Notes under the pieces: model-generated
Seen by the model: only the letters and a program-made list of their open reading frames with translations
Databases searched by the model: none
What the model was told of the DNA's origin: nothing
Part shown: one piece after another, positions 16,745 to 25,912 of the stretch
Layout: each line of letters begins with the position of its first letter
How positions within the stretch are numbered: position 1 is the stretch's first letter
Made by a program: the position numbers and the translations under genes
NCBI RefSeq assembly: GCF_025802015.1
Contig: NZ_JAOYFC010000002.1
Location: 682,001 to 746,000, forward strand
Direction: 5' to 3'
Source of the DNA: Falsihalocynthiibacter halioticoli
Lineage (GTDB): Bacteria > Pseudomonadota > Alphaproteobacteria > Rhodobacterales > Rhodobacteraceae
DNA: 64,000 bases

Positions 16745-16852
16745 AGCGCGCCTCCGCAGCGAAATGAGATGCGCCAACTTGAAACAGATGAATCATTTGT
16801 TGACAAGAGATGAAACGAGTGAGAATGTCTCAAAACCTCGGGGGGAGGAATT

Positions 16853-17725
16853 TTGAGCGAAGCTTTCGATATAAAACTTGCGTCTGCTTACGATGGGTTA
16901 AGCGCGAAACTTAAAGTCGCCGCAGACTTTGTTGCGCAGCACCCCGTCGATGTGGCTACGCGCTCGCTGAGGGCGATTGCGCAGGAGAGTGAGCTTGCTC
17001 CGGCAACATACTCCCGACTCGCACGCGCTCTCGGGTATGAGAGTTTCGAGGCACTGCGCGATGTGATTCGGCTATCGATCAATCGACGCGTAAGCAGCTT
17101 TTCTCAACGTGCCGAAAAACTTCAATCTGAAATTGGCTCCCGCGGGCCGGACAACTATTTGGCCGCCTATCGGGACGCCTGCGTCGATAACATTCAGAGC
17201 TTCGCCGCCTCGGTCGACCCCGAGATTTTGGCCGAAACGGTAGAGCAGCTTCACAACGCCCGACGCGTCCTTGTTCTTGGTGCACTTGGCTCGACCGGGA
17301 TTACAGAACACATGGCTTATGTAGCCAATTTTGTAAGCCCCTCTTGGACGCTGGGTGGCCGAATGGGCGCCTCACTCGGAAGCGGACTTGAAACACTTGA
17401 TCAGGAAGACGCGGTAATTATCGTTACAAAACCGCCCTTTGCACCGCGCATCATCCGAGCCGCTGAACTGGCGCGCGAACGCGGAGCAAAGGTCATCGTT
17501 ATTACCGACACTCACAAATGTCCGGCATTGCGATATGCGACAACTGCCTTTATCGTCCCCTCAGACGGACCACATTTTTTCACGTCCTACACGGCCACAT
17601 TATTCTTCGTGGAGACTATTGTCGGAATGCTTGCCAGCCAAGGTGGAGAGGAAACACGCAATAGAATTGCTGCTGTTGAAAGTAACAACAGGCGCCTTCA
17701 CGAAGTGCGCGATGCAGAGGCCTAA
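16853..17725 (+). CDS. MurR/RpiR-family transcriptional regulator
   Basis: A 290-residue regulator: N-terminal HTH_6 domain (about residues 1-75, 'RSLRAIAQESELAPATYSRLARALGYESFEALRD') and a C-terminal SIS sugar-phosphate-type domain (about 120-260, 'VLGALGSTGITEHMAYVANF', 'DAVIIVTKPPFAPRIIRAAELARERGAKVIVITDT'). The start is a TTG at 16853 with an excellent GGAGG six bases upstream. It is divergent from the aminotransferase/BKACE pair and directly upstream of the TAXI transporter genes, so it probably controls both in response to a metabolite. Confidence 0.9.
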   Translation: MSEAFDIKLASAYDGLSAKLKVAADFVAQHPVDVATRSLRAIAQESELAPATYSRLARALGYESFEALRDVIRLSINRRVSSFSQRAEKLQSEIGSRGPDNYLAAYRDACVDNIQSFAASVDPEILAETVEQLHNARRVLVLGALGSTGITEHMAYVANFVSPSWTLGGRMGASLGSGLETLDQEDAVIIVTKPPFAPRIIRAAELARERGAKVIVITDTHKCPALRYATTAFIVPSDGPHFFTSYTATLFFVETIVGMLASQGGEETRNRIAAVESNNRRLHEVRDAEA

Positions 17726-17759
17726 CTTTTTCAACTCAATCATAAAAGGGAGAAAACTT

Positions 17760-18725
17760 ATGAGAAAAATCACCACAACTTTGGCCAGCGCCGCAATTGC
17801 GGCCACGATGGCTCCGGCAGCTTTTGCCGAAGAGTTCATCACCATTGGTACCGGCGGCGTGACCGGCGTTTACTACCCAACGGGTGGCGCGATCTGTCGC
17901 CTTGTAAACAAAGGCCGCAAAGAGCACGGCATCCGCTGCTCTGTCGAGAGTACAGGTGGTTCGGTGTACAACATCAACACAATTCGCGAAGGCGAGCTTG
18001 AGTTCGGTGTTGCGCAGTCTGACTGGCAGTACCACGCGTATAATGGTTCGTCCCAGTTCGAAGAAGCCGGGCCATTCGAAGGCCTGCGCGCTGTATTCTC
18101 TGTTCACCCAGAGCCGTTTACAGTTGTTGCACGTGCTGACGCCGGCATCACAAACTTTGATGATCTCAAAGGCAAGCGCGTCAACATCGGCAACCCAGGT
18201 TCCGGTCAGCGCGGCACAATGGAAGTGCTGATGGGCCAAAAAGGTTGGGCTATGAGCGACCTTGGCCTCGCAACAGAGCTTAAGGCTGCCGAGCAGTCTG
18301 CTGCGCTCTGTGACAACCAGATCGACGCGATGGTTTACACCGTTGGTCACCCATCCGGTTCCATTCAGGAAGCAACAACAGCATGTGACTCCGTGCTCGT
18401 AACTGTTGACGGCGACGCAGTTGAAGAACTGATCGCGAACAACTCCTACTACCGCCACGCCACAATCCCTGGCGGAATGTATCGCGGCAACGATGAAGAC
18501 GTGAACACATTCGGTGTGGGCGCGACCTTCGTGACATCAGATGCTGTTTCCGAAGAAGCGGTATATGCGGTTGTATCTTCTGTCTTTGACAACTTCGAAG
18601 ACTTCAAGAACCTTCACCCTGCCTTTGCGCATCTGAAGCCTGAAGATATGGCAACTGCCGGTCTTTCCGCTCCTCTGCACCCTGGTGCTGAGAAGTACTA
18701 CCGTGAAAAAGGCTGGATTAACTAA
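17760..18725 (+). CDS. TAXI-family TRAP transporter solute-binding protein
   Basis: A 321-residue periplasmic binding protein of the TRAP-associated extracytoplasmic immunogenic (TAXI) family. The signal peptide is MRKITTTLASAAIAATMAPAAFA. Family hallmarks are 'FITIGTGGVTGVYYPTGGAICRLVN', 'CSVESTGGSVYNINTIREGELEFGVAQSD' and 'FDDLKGKRVNIGNPGSGQRGT'. A longer open frame upstream (from 17439) only reads through the regulator gene in another frame. The ATG at 17760 follows AAAAGGGAG. A hairpin after the gene (18740-18774) may cut transcription so that more binding protein than permease is made. Confidence 0.94.
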   Translation: MRKITTTLASAAIAATMAPAAFAEEFITIGTGGVTGVYYPTGGAICRLVNKGRKEHGIRCSVESTGGSVYNINTIREGELEFGVAQSDWQYHAYNGSSQFEEAGPFEGLRAVFSVHPEPFTVVARADAGITNFDDLKGKRVNIGNPGSGQRGTMEVLMGQKGWAMSDLGLATELKAAEQSAALCDNQIDAMVYTVGHPSGSIQEATTACDSVLVTVDGDAVEELIANNSYYRHATIPGGMYRGNDEDVNTFGVGATFVTSDAVSEEAVYAVVSSVFDNFEDFKNLHPAFAHLKPEDMATAGLSAPLHPGAEKYYREKGWIN

Positions 18726-18739
18726 TCCACGCATTTTCA

Positions 18740-18774
18740 GAAGGGCTGCCTATGGGCGGCCCTTCTTTGTTTTT
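18740..18774 (+). terminator. Hairpin with T-rich tail between TAXI gene and TRAP permease gene
   Basis: The arms AAGGGCTGCC and GGCGGCCCTT pair with one G-U-type mismatch around a TATG loop and are followed by TTTGTTTTT. It looks like an intrinsic terminator or an attenuator/RNA-stabilising hairpin directly after the binding-protein gene. The permease gene begins 56 bp further on, so some readthrough is expected. Confidence 0.75.
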
Positions 18775-18829
18775 AAGGTAATTTAAGATCAAGCCGCGCG
18801 CAAAAAGCTGGCAGATCAGGGAGAGTGAC

Positions 18830-21439
18830 ATGGCCGAAACCGACAAACAAAATCGACCGTTAAGCGAAGAAGAGCTACAGGATCTGGTTAGCTCCTCCGA
18901 CGCGGGCGCCCGAAATCCGGCAGGAAGTGTTGGAACGTTCCTTGCAATCGTGGCGATCACTTGGTCGGTCTTTCAGGTCATTCTCGCATCCCCGCTGGCA
19001 AACCAGCTATTGCCAGGATCGGTCATCAATAACTCACGCCAAATTCACTTGGCGTTCGCTATCTTTCTCGCCTTTATGGCGTACCCCGCCTTCAGCAAAA
19101 GCCCACGAGATTACATTCCGATCCAAGACTGGATCATGGGTATCGCTGGCGCTGGTATCGCGATGTATGGCTATATTTTCTATACAAAAGTCGTCAATTC
19201 CGGCGGACTTGCCGACGACGTAGACAAATGGTTTGCGCTGGCAGGACTTCTTCTGTTGTTTGAGGGCGCACGGCGTGCGCTTGGGCCAGCAATGGCAATT
19301 ATTGCGATTGTCTTCCTCGCCTATGTTTTTTTCGGTTCATCCAGTTGGGTTCCCGAAGTTATCCAATGGAAAGGCGCTTCGCTCAAGAAAGCCATGAGCC
19401 ACATGTGGATTACATCCGAAGGGGTGTTCGGCATTGCGCTCGGTGTTTCGACGAAATTTGTGTTTCTCTTTGTGCTGTTCGGCGCGCTGCTCGATAAAGC
19501 AGGCGCGGGCAACTACTTCATCAAAATGGCGTTCGGTGCACTTGGCCACCTCCGTGGTGGCCCTGCAAAGGCCGCGGTTGTCGGGTCTGCTGCAACCGGT
19601 CTTATTTCCGGCTCTTCGATCGCCAACGTAGTAACAACCGGCACCTTCACAATCCCCCTGATGAAGCGCGTTGGTTTTACCAGCGAAAAAGCGGGCGCGG
19701 TTGAAGTTGCAAGCTCGGTGAATGGCCAAATTATGCCGCCAGTGATGGGCGCAGCCGCGTTCTTGATGGTGGAATATGTGGGCATCTCTTATGTCGAGGT
19801 GATTACCCATGCCTTCTTGCCAGCAACGATCTCATATATCGCGTTGGTTTATATCGTGCATCTGGAAGCAGTGAAAAATAACATGCCCACGATCGGAAAC
19901 CGCGATGTCCATTTGGCGCGCACGTTGGTCGGCATGTTCGGGTTCTTCGCTGTTTTCGCAGGTCTGTGCTATGGTTCACAATTTCCCGTTGAAGCTGTGA
20001 CCGCGTGGCAGCCAAGTTTCGCAGGGTTAATCATGTCGGCGATCGTTGTGGCTATTTACCTTGCTCTGATCAAACTCGCGGCTTCCGTGCCTGATCTAGA
20101 GCCTGACGATCCCAATGCCGAAGTTGTCGAATTGCCTGTTGTCGCGGAAATTTACAAAGCGGGCCTCTACTACCTCCTACCGATTATCGTTCTGGTTTAT
20201 TTTTTGATGATCGAACAGAAGTCCCCTGGCCTCTCTGCGTTTTGGGCAACCTTCCTGCTCTTTTTCATTCTACTAACTCAGAAACCGCTCAAGTCGATCT
20301 TTCGCGGTGAGAACGATATGGCTAACGCGTTCAAGGATGGCGTAGTTGACCTGCTACAAGGCCTCATCGACGGCGCGCGCAACATGATCGGCATCGGCCT
20401 TGCTACGGCAACCGCTGGCGTGATCGTTGGAACGGTTACTCTGACTGGCGTCGGGCAGGTTATGGCCAATCTGGTGGAATTCCTGTCTGGCGGCAACCTA
20501 CTAATCATGCTGGCGATGGTTGCTTTGCTCTCTTTGGTGCTGGGAATGGGCCTACCGACAACGGCGAACTATATCGTTGTCTCATCGCTTATGGCTGGCG
20601 TTGTCGTTCAACTTGGTGAACAGAGCGGCCTTTTTGTTCCTCTTATCGCAGTGCACCTCTTTGTATTCTACTTCGGGATCATGGCCGATGTGACCCCACC
20701 CGTGGGGCTTGCGAGTTTTGCAGCTGCGGCGGTTTCCGGAGGGGATGCTATCCGCACCGGCTTCATTGCCTTCTTCTATAGCCTCCGGACCGTGGCGCTG
20801 CCCTTCATGTTTATCTTCAATACAGATTTGCTGTTGATTGATGTCTCACTTGCTCAAGGGATACTGGTCTTTGTGATCGCCTCGATTGCGATTTTGGTCT
20901 TTACGGCAGGAACTATGGGGTTCTTCCTCACCAAGAGCCGAATCTACGAAAGTCTGCTCTTGGTCTTCGTTGCGTTTGCCTTGTTCCGTCCTGATTTCTT
21001 CATGGATCGGCTACAACCTCCACTCGTAACAACGGAGGCCAGTGCATTCTCAGAAACGCTAGGGGCCGCACAGGTCGGAGACCAGCTTCGCGTTCTTGTC
21101 GAAGGCCCGGACTACAACACCGGAGAGCCAAAGAGTTCGACACTTCAGGTCGACATCACGACCGATGGCGATGCCGATAGCCGCCTTGAAGAGTTCGGGT
21201 TTATGTTGATGGAGGATAACGGTCAAATCCTGATGGAAGAGCCGATGTTCGGCAAACCTATCTCCGATTCCATGGCCAACTTTGATTTCTACGCAGATAT
21301 GCCAGTGACAATCACCGCCGTTCAGGTGCCACAGGAACAGATGCCTAAAGAGATCATCTTTATCCCTGCCCTCTTGCTGCTCGGTCTCATCGCCTTGCTG
21401 CAACGTGGTCGCATGACAAAACAAGGAGTACCAGCATGA
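18830..21439 (+). CDS. TRAP transporter permease, fused DctQ-DctM type (4TM/12TM) with DUF3394 tail
   Basis: An 869-residue multi-spanning membrane protein in which the small (DctQ-like) and large (DctM-like) TRAP permease subunits are fused, as is usual for TAXI systems. The large-subunit motifs are 'GGPAKAAVVGSAATGLISGSSIANV' and 'MGLPTTANYIVVSSLMAG...FYFGIMADVTPPVGLASF'. The last ~180 residues (from 'FRPDFFMDRLQPP') carry a soluble DUF3394-like domain before a final helix. It imports an unknown organic acid using an ion gradient. The TGA overlaps the ATG of the universal stress gene. Confidence 0.93.
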   Translation: MAETDKQNRPLSEEELQDLVSSSDAGARNPAGSVGTFLAIVAITWSVFQVILASPLANQLLPGSVINNSRQIHLAFAIFLAFMAYPAFSKSPRDYIPIQDWIMGIAGAGIAMYGYIFYTKVVNSGGLADDVDKWFALAGLLLLFEGARRALGPAMAIIAIVFLAYVFFGSSSWVPEVIQWKGASLKKAMSHMWITSEGVFGIALGVSTKFVFLFVLFGALLDKAGAGNYFIKMAFGALGHLRGGPAKAAVVGSAATGLISGSSIANVVTTGTFTIPLMKRVGFTSEKAGAVEVASSVNGQIMPPVMGAAAFLMVEYVGISYVEVITHAFLPATISYIALVYIVHLEAVKNNMPTIGNRDVHLARTLVGMFGFFAVFAGLCYGSQFPVEAVTAWQPSFAGLIMSAIVVAIYLALIKLAASVPDLEPDDPNAEVVELPVVAEIYKAGLYYLLPIIVLVYFLMIEQKSPGLSAFWATFLLFFILLTQKPLKSIFRGENDMANAFKDGVVDLLQGLIDGARNMIGIGLATATAGVIVGTVTLTGVGQVMANLVEFLSGGNLLIMLAMVALLSLVLGMGLPTTANYIVVSSLMAGVVVQLGEQSGLFVPLIAVHLFVFYFGIMADVTPPVGLASFAAAAVSGGDAIRTGFIAFFYSLRTVALPFMFIFNTDLLLIDVSLAQGILVFVIASIAILVFTAGTMGFFLTKSRIYESLLLVFVAFALFRPDFFMDRLQPPLVTTEASAFSETLGAAQVGDQLRVLVEGPDYNTGEPKSSTLQVDITTDGDADSRLEEFGFMLMEDNGQILMEEPMFGKPISDSMANFDFYADMPVTITAVQVPQEQMPKEIIFIPALLLLGLIALLQRGRMTKQGVPA

Positions 21440-21870
21440 GTACGACAATCCTTTGCGCTGTCGATATCAGCAACGAAAACCGCGACATCCACGTCCTACA
21501 GGAAGCGCTAAGACTGGCAGGGCTGCATGATGATGCACAGCTTGATGTCATTACTGTCTTGCCCGACTATGGAACGAGCTGGGTCGGCAGTTTCTTTGAG
21601 AAGAAGCATCATGACCAAGTGGTGAAAGAAGCAAAGAAACACCTCAACGCCCTTGTTGAAGCCGCGCTCGGGAGCGATGTGAACGCCAAAGTTCGGCACA
21701 TCATCGCGACCGGAACGGCCTATGAGGAAATCCTCAAAACGGCCGAGCTCGACAAATCAGATTTGATTGTGATCGGCGCGCATAAGCCTGACTTCAAAGA
21801 TTACCTGCTGGGCCCGAACGCCGCGCGCGTCGTGCGGCATTCGCGCTGTTCGGTTTTTGTTGTTCGGTAG
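21436..21870 (+). CDS. Universal stress protein coupled to the TRAP transporter (TeaD-like)
   Basis: A 144-residue UspA-domain protein: 'ILCAVDISNENRDIHVLQEALRLAG' at the N terminus and the ATP-binding motif 'VIGAHKPDFKDYLLGPNAARVVRHSRCSVFVVR' (G-x2-[KR]..G..GS-like) at the C terminus. Its ATG overlaps the permease stop, so expression is coupled. In Halomonas a UspA protein (TeaD) encoded next to a TRAP transporter modulates transport; a similar regulatory role is inferred here. Confidence 0.9.
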   Translation: MSTTILCAVDISNENRDIHVLQEALRLAGLHDDAQLDVITVLPDYGTSWVGSFFEKKHHDQVVKEAKKHLNALVEAALGSDVNAKVRHIIATGTAYEEILKTAELDKSDLIVIGAHKPDFKDYLLGPNAARVVRHSRCSVFVVR

Positions 21871-21909
21871 TTGGAAGTTTGATCGGGTCGAAAACCCAGA
21901 TCGCTGACG

Positions 21910-22527
21910 CTAAAACAACCCCGCGTCGCGTGCAATCATCGCGGCGTGGGTTCTGTTATTCGCCCCGATCTTACGGCACAGGTTTTTCATATGCAGCTTG
22001 ATGGTGACTTCCTGTAACTCAAGATCGCGCGCGATCTCCTTGTTTGCCAACCCCTTACACAGCCCTTTCAGAACCTGATACTCTCGTTCGCTCAAGTTGC
22101 GAGCAAGCGGGTGCTCGCGCCGCTCATCTATCGGCGCATTCATAAAGTCATTCGGAACATAAACTTCGCCCGACGCCATGAATCGGACGGCGTTGATAAG
22201 CGATTTAGCTTGCATAGTTTTTGGAATGAAACCGACTGCACCAGCCTCAAGCGCAAGCTTGGCCACATCACGATTGGCAACACCAGACATTAGCGCAACG
22301 GGGCACCCTCGCGCCTGCTTCAATACCGTTGAAACGCCTTCTAGACCAACTAATCCAGGCATGCTGAAATCAAGCAGGATCAGATCAAAAGGATTGTTTG
22401 TTTCTATGGTCTTAAGCGCAGATTCGTACGTGGCCGCCGTAGATACATCGATATCTTTCTCGGACGCAAAAAGCGCAGACATAAGGTCCAGAACCATAGT
22501 GTGGTCATCGACAATCAAAAGCCGCAA
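21910..22527 (-). CDS. LuxR-type two-component response regulator
   Basis: A 205-residue NarL/FixJ-type regulator. The receiver domain (about 1-120) has acidic pocket D7-D8, phospho-acceptor D53 in 'LILLDFSMPG' and K in 'FIPKTM'. The C-terminal LuxR HTH (about 140-200) has 'LSEREYQVLKGLCKGLANKEIARDLELQEVTIKLHMKNLCRKIGA'. It is divergent from the small molybdopterin-fold protein and hybrid kinase, which may form its sensory pathway through the Hpt domain. Confidence 0.92.
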   Translation of the reverse strand: MRLLIVDDHTMVLDLMSALFASEKDIDVSTAATYESALKTIETNNPFDLILLDFSMPGLVGLEGVSTVLKQARGCPVALMSGVANRDVAKLALEAGAVGFIPKTMQAKSLINAVRFMASGEVYVPNDFMNAPIDERREHPLARNLSEREYQVLKGLCKGLANKEIARDLELQEVTIKLHMKNLCRKIGANNRTHAAMIARDAGLF

Positions 22528-22710
22528 AACAGATCGTTCCTAATGCTATTATTTACAATTCAAAGGTTGAAGCAGATTGATGGCATAATTTCGGCATTCA
22601 AAAAAATCTACAAATTCCTATACAAAAGTATAAGACACTATCCCAAATTGACGCAACGCCAGAATAAAATTTCGCTAAGGTCTTATTAATTGAAAATGGA
22701 ACTGTAGTTA

Positions 22711-23229
22711 ATGATTTTTCAGAAATTACTTCCTTCATTTTGCTTCGCCCTAGCGCTCACACTCACGGGATTACCCAGCGCATCGTCCGAAAGCAACGTG
22801 GAAGAAGAGAAAATCGTACTAACAGTTTCGGGGCGAGCACAAAGCACTGATCAAGGGGAGAATGCGTCGTTTTCAATCACTTCGCTCCGCGCACTCCCTT
22901 CAGAATCTTTCAAAACTTCAACAGTTTGGACAGAAGGCATACTGGAATTCAAAGGCGTTTCGCTTTCCGTTGTTCTTGATGAAACAGGCCTTTCTGGCGG
23001 CCGTCTATTTGCGACTGCCGCGAATGATTACAACGTAGAGATTTCAATTCCCGAGCCGGGCTCCAAGTACCCGATTATAGCATATGAGCTTAACGGAAAT
23101 CCGATGAGCTTGAGGGAAAAAGGCCCGCTTTGGATTGTGTTCCCCTATGACCATTCCAAAGACTATCAACTCAAAACCATTTATGCCGAAAGCGTTTGGC
23201 AATTGGAATCACTTACATTTGAAGAGTAA
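22711..23229 (+). CDS. Periplasmic molybdopterin-oxidoreductase-fold small protein
   Basis: A 172-residue protein with signal peptide (MIFQKLLPSFCFALALTLTGLPSASS). The rest resembles a small sulfite-oxidase/YedY-like molybdopterin-binding fold: 'FSITSLRALPSESFKTSTVWTEGILEFKGVSLSVVLDETGL', then 'ATAANDYNVEISIPE..YPIIAYELNGNPM' and 'GPLWIVFPYD'. The Cys that binds Mo in the true enzymes is absent, so it is probably a non-catalytic ligand-binding version. It lies 43 bp before a hybrid kinase gene and could be its periplasmic signal partner, an inference from gene order. Confidence 0.75.
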   Translation: MIFQKLLPSFCFALALTLTGLPSASSESNVEEEKIVLTVSGRAQSTDQGENASFSITSLRALPSESFKTSTVWTEGILEFKGVSLSVVLDETGLSGGRLFATAANDYNVEISIPEPGSKYPIIAYELNGNPMSLREKGPLWIVFPYDHSKDYQLKTIYAESVWQLESLTFEE

Positions 23230-23272
23230 GCTTCGGCAGTTACCGACTTAATCCATTGGAGTTCCGCAGGCC

Positions 23273-25837
23273 GTGAAGTTGCTCTCTCTCAATCACATTA
23301 AATGGCATCTTGCCGGATTGAGCGTGGCAATCACGGTTCTTCTCGGGATCTTGATCTATCTTAGCTTTTCCGTCCGCGATCAACTGGCCCTACTCCGATC
23401 AACGCCGATCGATAATGCCCAATGGACAGTGTCGCAGTTTGAGGTCGAGTTTTGGCGTTTGCACGAAGCAGCAATTCTAGCAAATTTGTCATCAGAGCCC
23501 GATCTGGAGGAGCTTCGAAAGCGCTTTGATCTATATTATTCACGCGCAGCTATCGTTGCCGCGCTCGAAGCACAGGGACGTATGTCCTATAACGCTGATG
23601 CGCCGCAAATCTGGGCTGACATTCTTGCGCAAGCTGATGAGCTCGCAAAAACGATCGATGCGTCAGATGAAACTCTCCGCAACGAGCTCGCGCGCCTTGC
23701 TCAAACTCTAATTAGCACTGCGCCGCATATTCGTGATGCCTCTGTCGATACTGTTGCGTTCTTTGCAAGCACTTCTGATCAACAACGTACAACACTTGCC
23801 TCACTGCTTTTTCAGGTAGCATTGGTAGCAGTCATTCTGATGGGTGCCTTTCTGCTTGTGGGCGCGCTTCTCATTCGGGCTCGTATGCGATCAGAACGCG
23901 TACAAGAGCAACTATCAGCGGCCAAAGAGCGGCTTCAGTCAACAGTCGGGGCAGCGCTCGACGCGGTTTTGGTCATTGATCACCGCGGCGATATTCTTGA
24001 TTTCAACGGTGGCGCAGAAAAGATTTTTGGCTATTCACGAGATGAGGTGCTCGGCAAGGATATGGCTAGATTCTTTATCCCCCAAGAGCACCGCGCTGCC
24101 CACCGCGCTGGCATCAGACGGTACTTGAAAACAAAAAATTCCAGCATCATCGGGAAAGGCCTGGTCGAACTGGAAGCCCTGCGAAAAGGTGGCGAGCGTA
24201 TCTCGGTTGAGGTCTCTGTTGCCTCCGTCACAGAAGAGGGAAAACCGGTTTTCATTTCGTTCATTCGTGACATTTCAGACCGGATTGCCGCGCAGAAAGA
24301 AATTCTAAATTCACGTGACGAGGCGATTGCAGCGAACAAGGCAAAATCCGATTTCATCGCCCTGATGAGCCACGAAATGCGCACGCCGCTGAATGGTTTG
24401 ATTGCGGCGCACGAAATCCTCGGTGCCACTGATCTTTCAGAAAAGCAGGATAGGTTCCTAACCATCGCCAATACATCGGGCCGGCATTTGATGGCCCATG
24501 TGAACAACATCCTCGACATTACGGCTTTGGATTCAAAGACAACGTCTCAACAACTTAGCCCCGTGGATTTGGCAGCCACTATTGAGGATATGGTCGAGAA
24601 TTTGCGCCCGCTTGCCTGTTCAAATGGAAACAGGATAACGGCCAGCGTAGATTGCTTTCCGTACAAGCATCTGATGGGGGATCAGACATGCCTGAACCGG
24701 ATCTTGCTGAACCTGATCGGGAATGCCATCAAATTTACCCATAATGGCCACGTACAAATAGACCTCGCTGTATCAGAAGAGAAAGGCGACCAAGTCGAAA
24801 TCGAAATTCATGTCAGCGACACAGGGCGCGGCATTCCTGCCGAGCAATTTTCGCGTGTGTTCGATGATTTTGTACGGCTCGACACATCTTTGGAGCGCGA
24901 CACCGAAGGAACGGGGCTTGGCTTGAGTATCTCGCGGCGCATGGCGCAGGCCATGGGTGGGGAAATTGGCGGCGACAGCGTGTTCGGCGAAGGCAGTACC
25001 TTCTGGGTCCGGCTGCCTTTCACAAAGCCAACAAACTATGACCTTGAGCAACTGCTTGGTCAAAAGGTCGAGGAGGCCAGCCCTGCTGCACCGGCCGCCA
25101 ATTTGCAACAAAACATTTCCGCGCTCATCGTCGAGGACAACAGGATCAACCGAGAGATTTTGATCGAATATTTAACAGAGCTGGGCGTTTCGACAGCTTC
25201 AGCGGAAAACGGTGAATTAGGCGTAAACCTCGCGCGTCACACGGCTTTTGACATCATTTTCATGGATATCAGCATGCCTGTCATGGATGGGCTGGATGCA
25301 ACGCGTGCAATCCGTGAAGAAGGCGCATCCAAGAATAGCAGGATCATTGGGTTTACAGCCTACTCAAGCGAAGAGAACTTACAGCGATGCATCGACGCTG
25401 GCCTCGACGATTTCGTCATTAAACCCGTTTCACGCGCATCTGTGCACGAGGCTCTCCTTAAAAAGCGTTCCGCTCAAAATAGGCTCGCATCGCAAGACTA
25501 TCACAAGCTGATCAACCTTCAGCAAGTCGCGGAGCTCCGTGATATTTTGGGGCCGGAGCAATACAAGAAGAACGCCGAAAAGTTCTATCAGGAAATTACA
25601 GAGAACCTTTCCGGACTGAAGAAGACAGTGCTGTCCAACCAAGGCAAAGCAATTGCCAATGAACTACATAATATGTCCGGATTGGCGGCCTCGATGGGTG
25701 CGAAAGCGCTGCATCAAGCGTTGCAGAATGCCGAAGAGACATCTGTTGATGGATGTATTCAGGATACCCTGCAAGCGATCATCAAAAGCCAACTCGTGCT
25801 GCAAGAAACATGGGCCACTGGCGAGCTTCAGAAATAG
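23273..25837 (+). CDS. Hybrid sensor histidine kinase with PAS, REC and Hpt domains
   Basis: An 854-residue membrane sensor. Order: TM helix (about 10-30), periplasmic helical sensor region (about 35-175), second TM helix (about 178-202), PAS domain ('DAVLVIDHRGDILDFNGGAEKIFGYSRDEVLG'), HisKA with H367 in 'MSHEMRTPLNG', HATPase ('DTGRGIP', 'GTGLGLSIS'), receiver with D665 in 'FMDISMPVMDG', and a C-terminal Hpt domain with H799 in 'LHNMSGLA'. Start is GTG at 23273, chosen because the predicted TM helix follows directly. This TorS/ArcB-like architecture supports a His-Asp-His-Asp relay, plausibly to the LuxR-type regulator at 21910-22527. Confidence 0.92.
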   Translation: MKLLSLNHIKWHLAGLSVAITVLLGILIYLSFSVRDQLALLRSTPIDNAQWTVSQFEVEFWRLHEAAILANLSSEPDLEELRKRFDLYYSRAAIVAALEAQGRMSYNADAPQIWADILAQADELAKTIDASDETLRNELARLAQTLISTAPHIRDASVDTVAFFASTSDQQRTTLASLLFQVALVAVILMGAFLLVGALLIRARMRSERVQEQLSAAKERLQSTVGAALDAVLVIDHRGDILDFNGGAEKIFGYSRDEVLGKDMARFFIPQEHRAAHRAGIRRYLKTKNSSIIGKGLVELEALRKGGERISVEVSVASVTEEGKPVFISFIRDISDRIAAQKEILNSRDEAIAANKAKSDFIALMSHEMRTPLNGLIAAHEILGATDLSEKQDRFLTIANTSGRHLMAHVNNILDITALDSKTTSQQLSPVDLAATIEDMVENLRPLACSNGNRITASVDCFPYKHLMGDQTCLNRILLNLIGNAIKFTHNGHVQIDLAVSEEKGDQVEIEIHVSDTGRGIPAEQFSRVFDDFVRLDTSLERDTEGTGLGLSISRRMAQAMGGEIGGDSVFGEGSTFWVRLPFTKPTNYDLEQLLGQKVEEASPAAPAANLQQNISALIVEDNRINREILIEYLTELGVSTASAENGELGVNLARHTAFDIIFMDISMPVMDGLDATRAIREEGASKNSRIIGFTAYSSEENLQRCIDAGLDDFVIKPVSRASVHEALLKKRSAQNRLASQDYHKLINLQQVAELRDILGPEQYKKNAEKFYQEITENLSGLKKTVLSNQGKAIANELHNMSGLAASMGAKALHQALQNAEETSVDGCIQDTLQAIIKSQLVLQETWATGELQK

Positions 25838-25912
25838 CGCGCTGTAACAATCATTTTGAATGATTAGCTCTTAAAAGCGGCGCTATGGAAGGCACTGCTC
25901 TCAAATGCCCTG

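Noticed and set aside
17439..17759. N-terminal extension of the TAXI binding protein
   Set aside because: These codons overlay the RpiR gene in another frame, while the ATG at 17760 starts a proper signal peptide.
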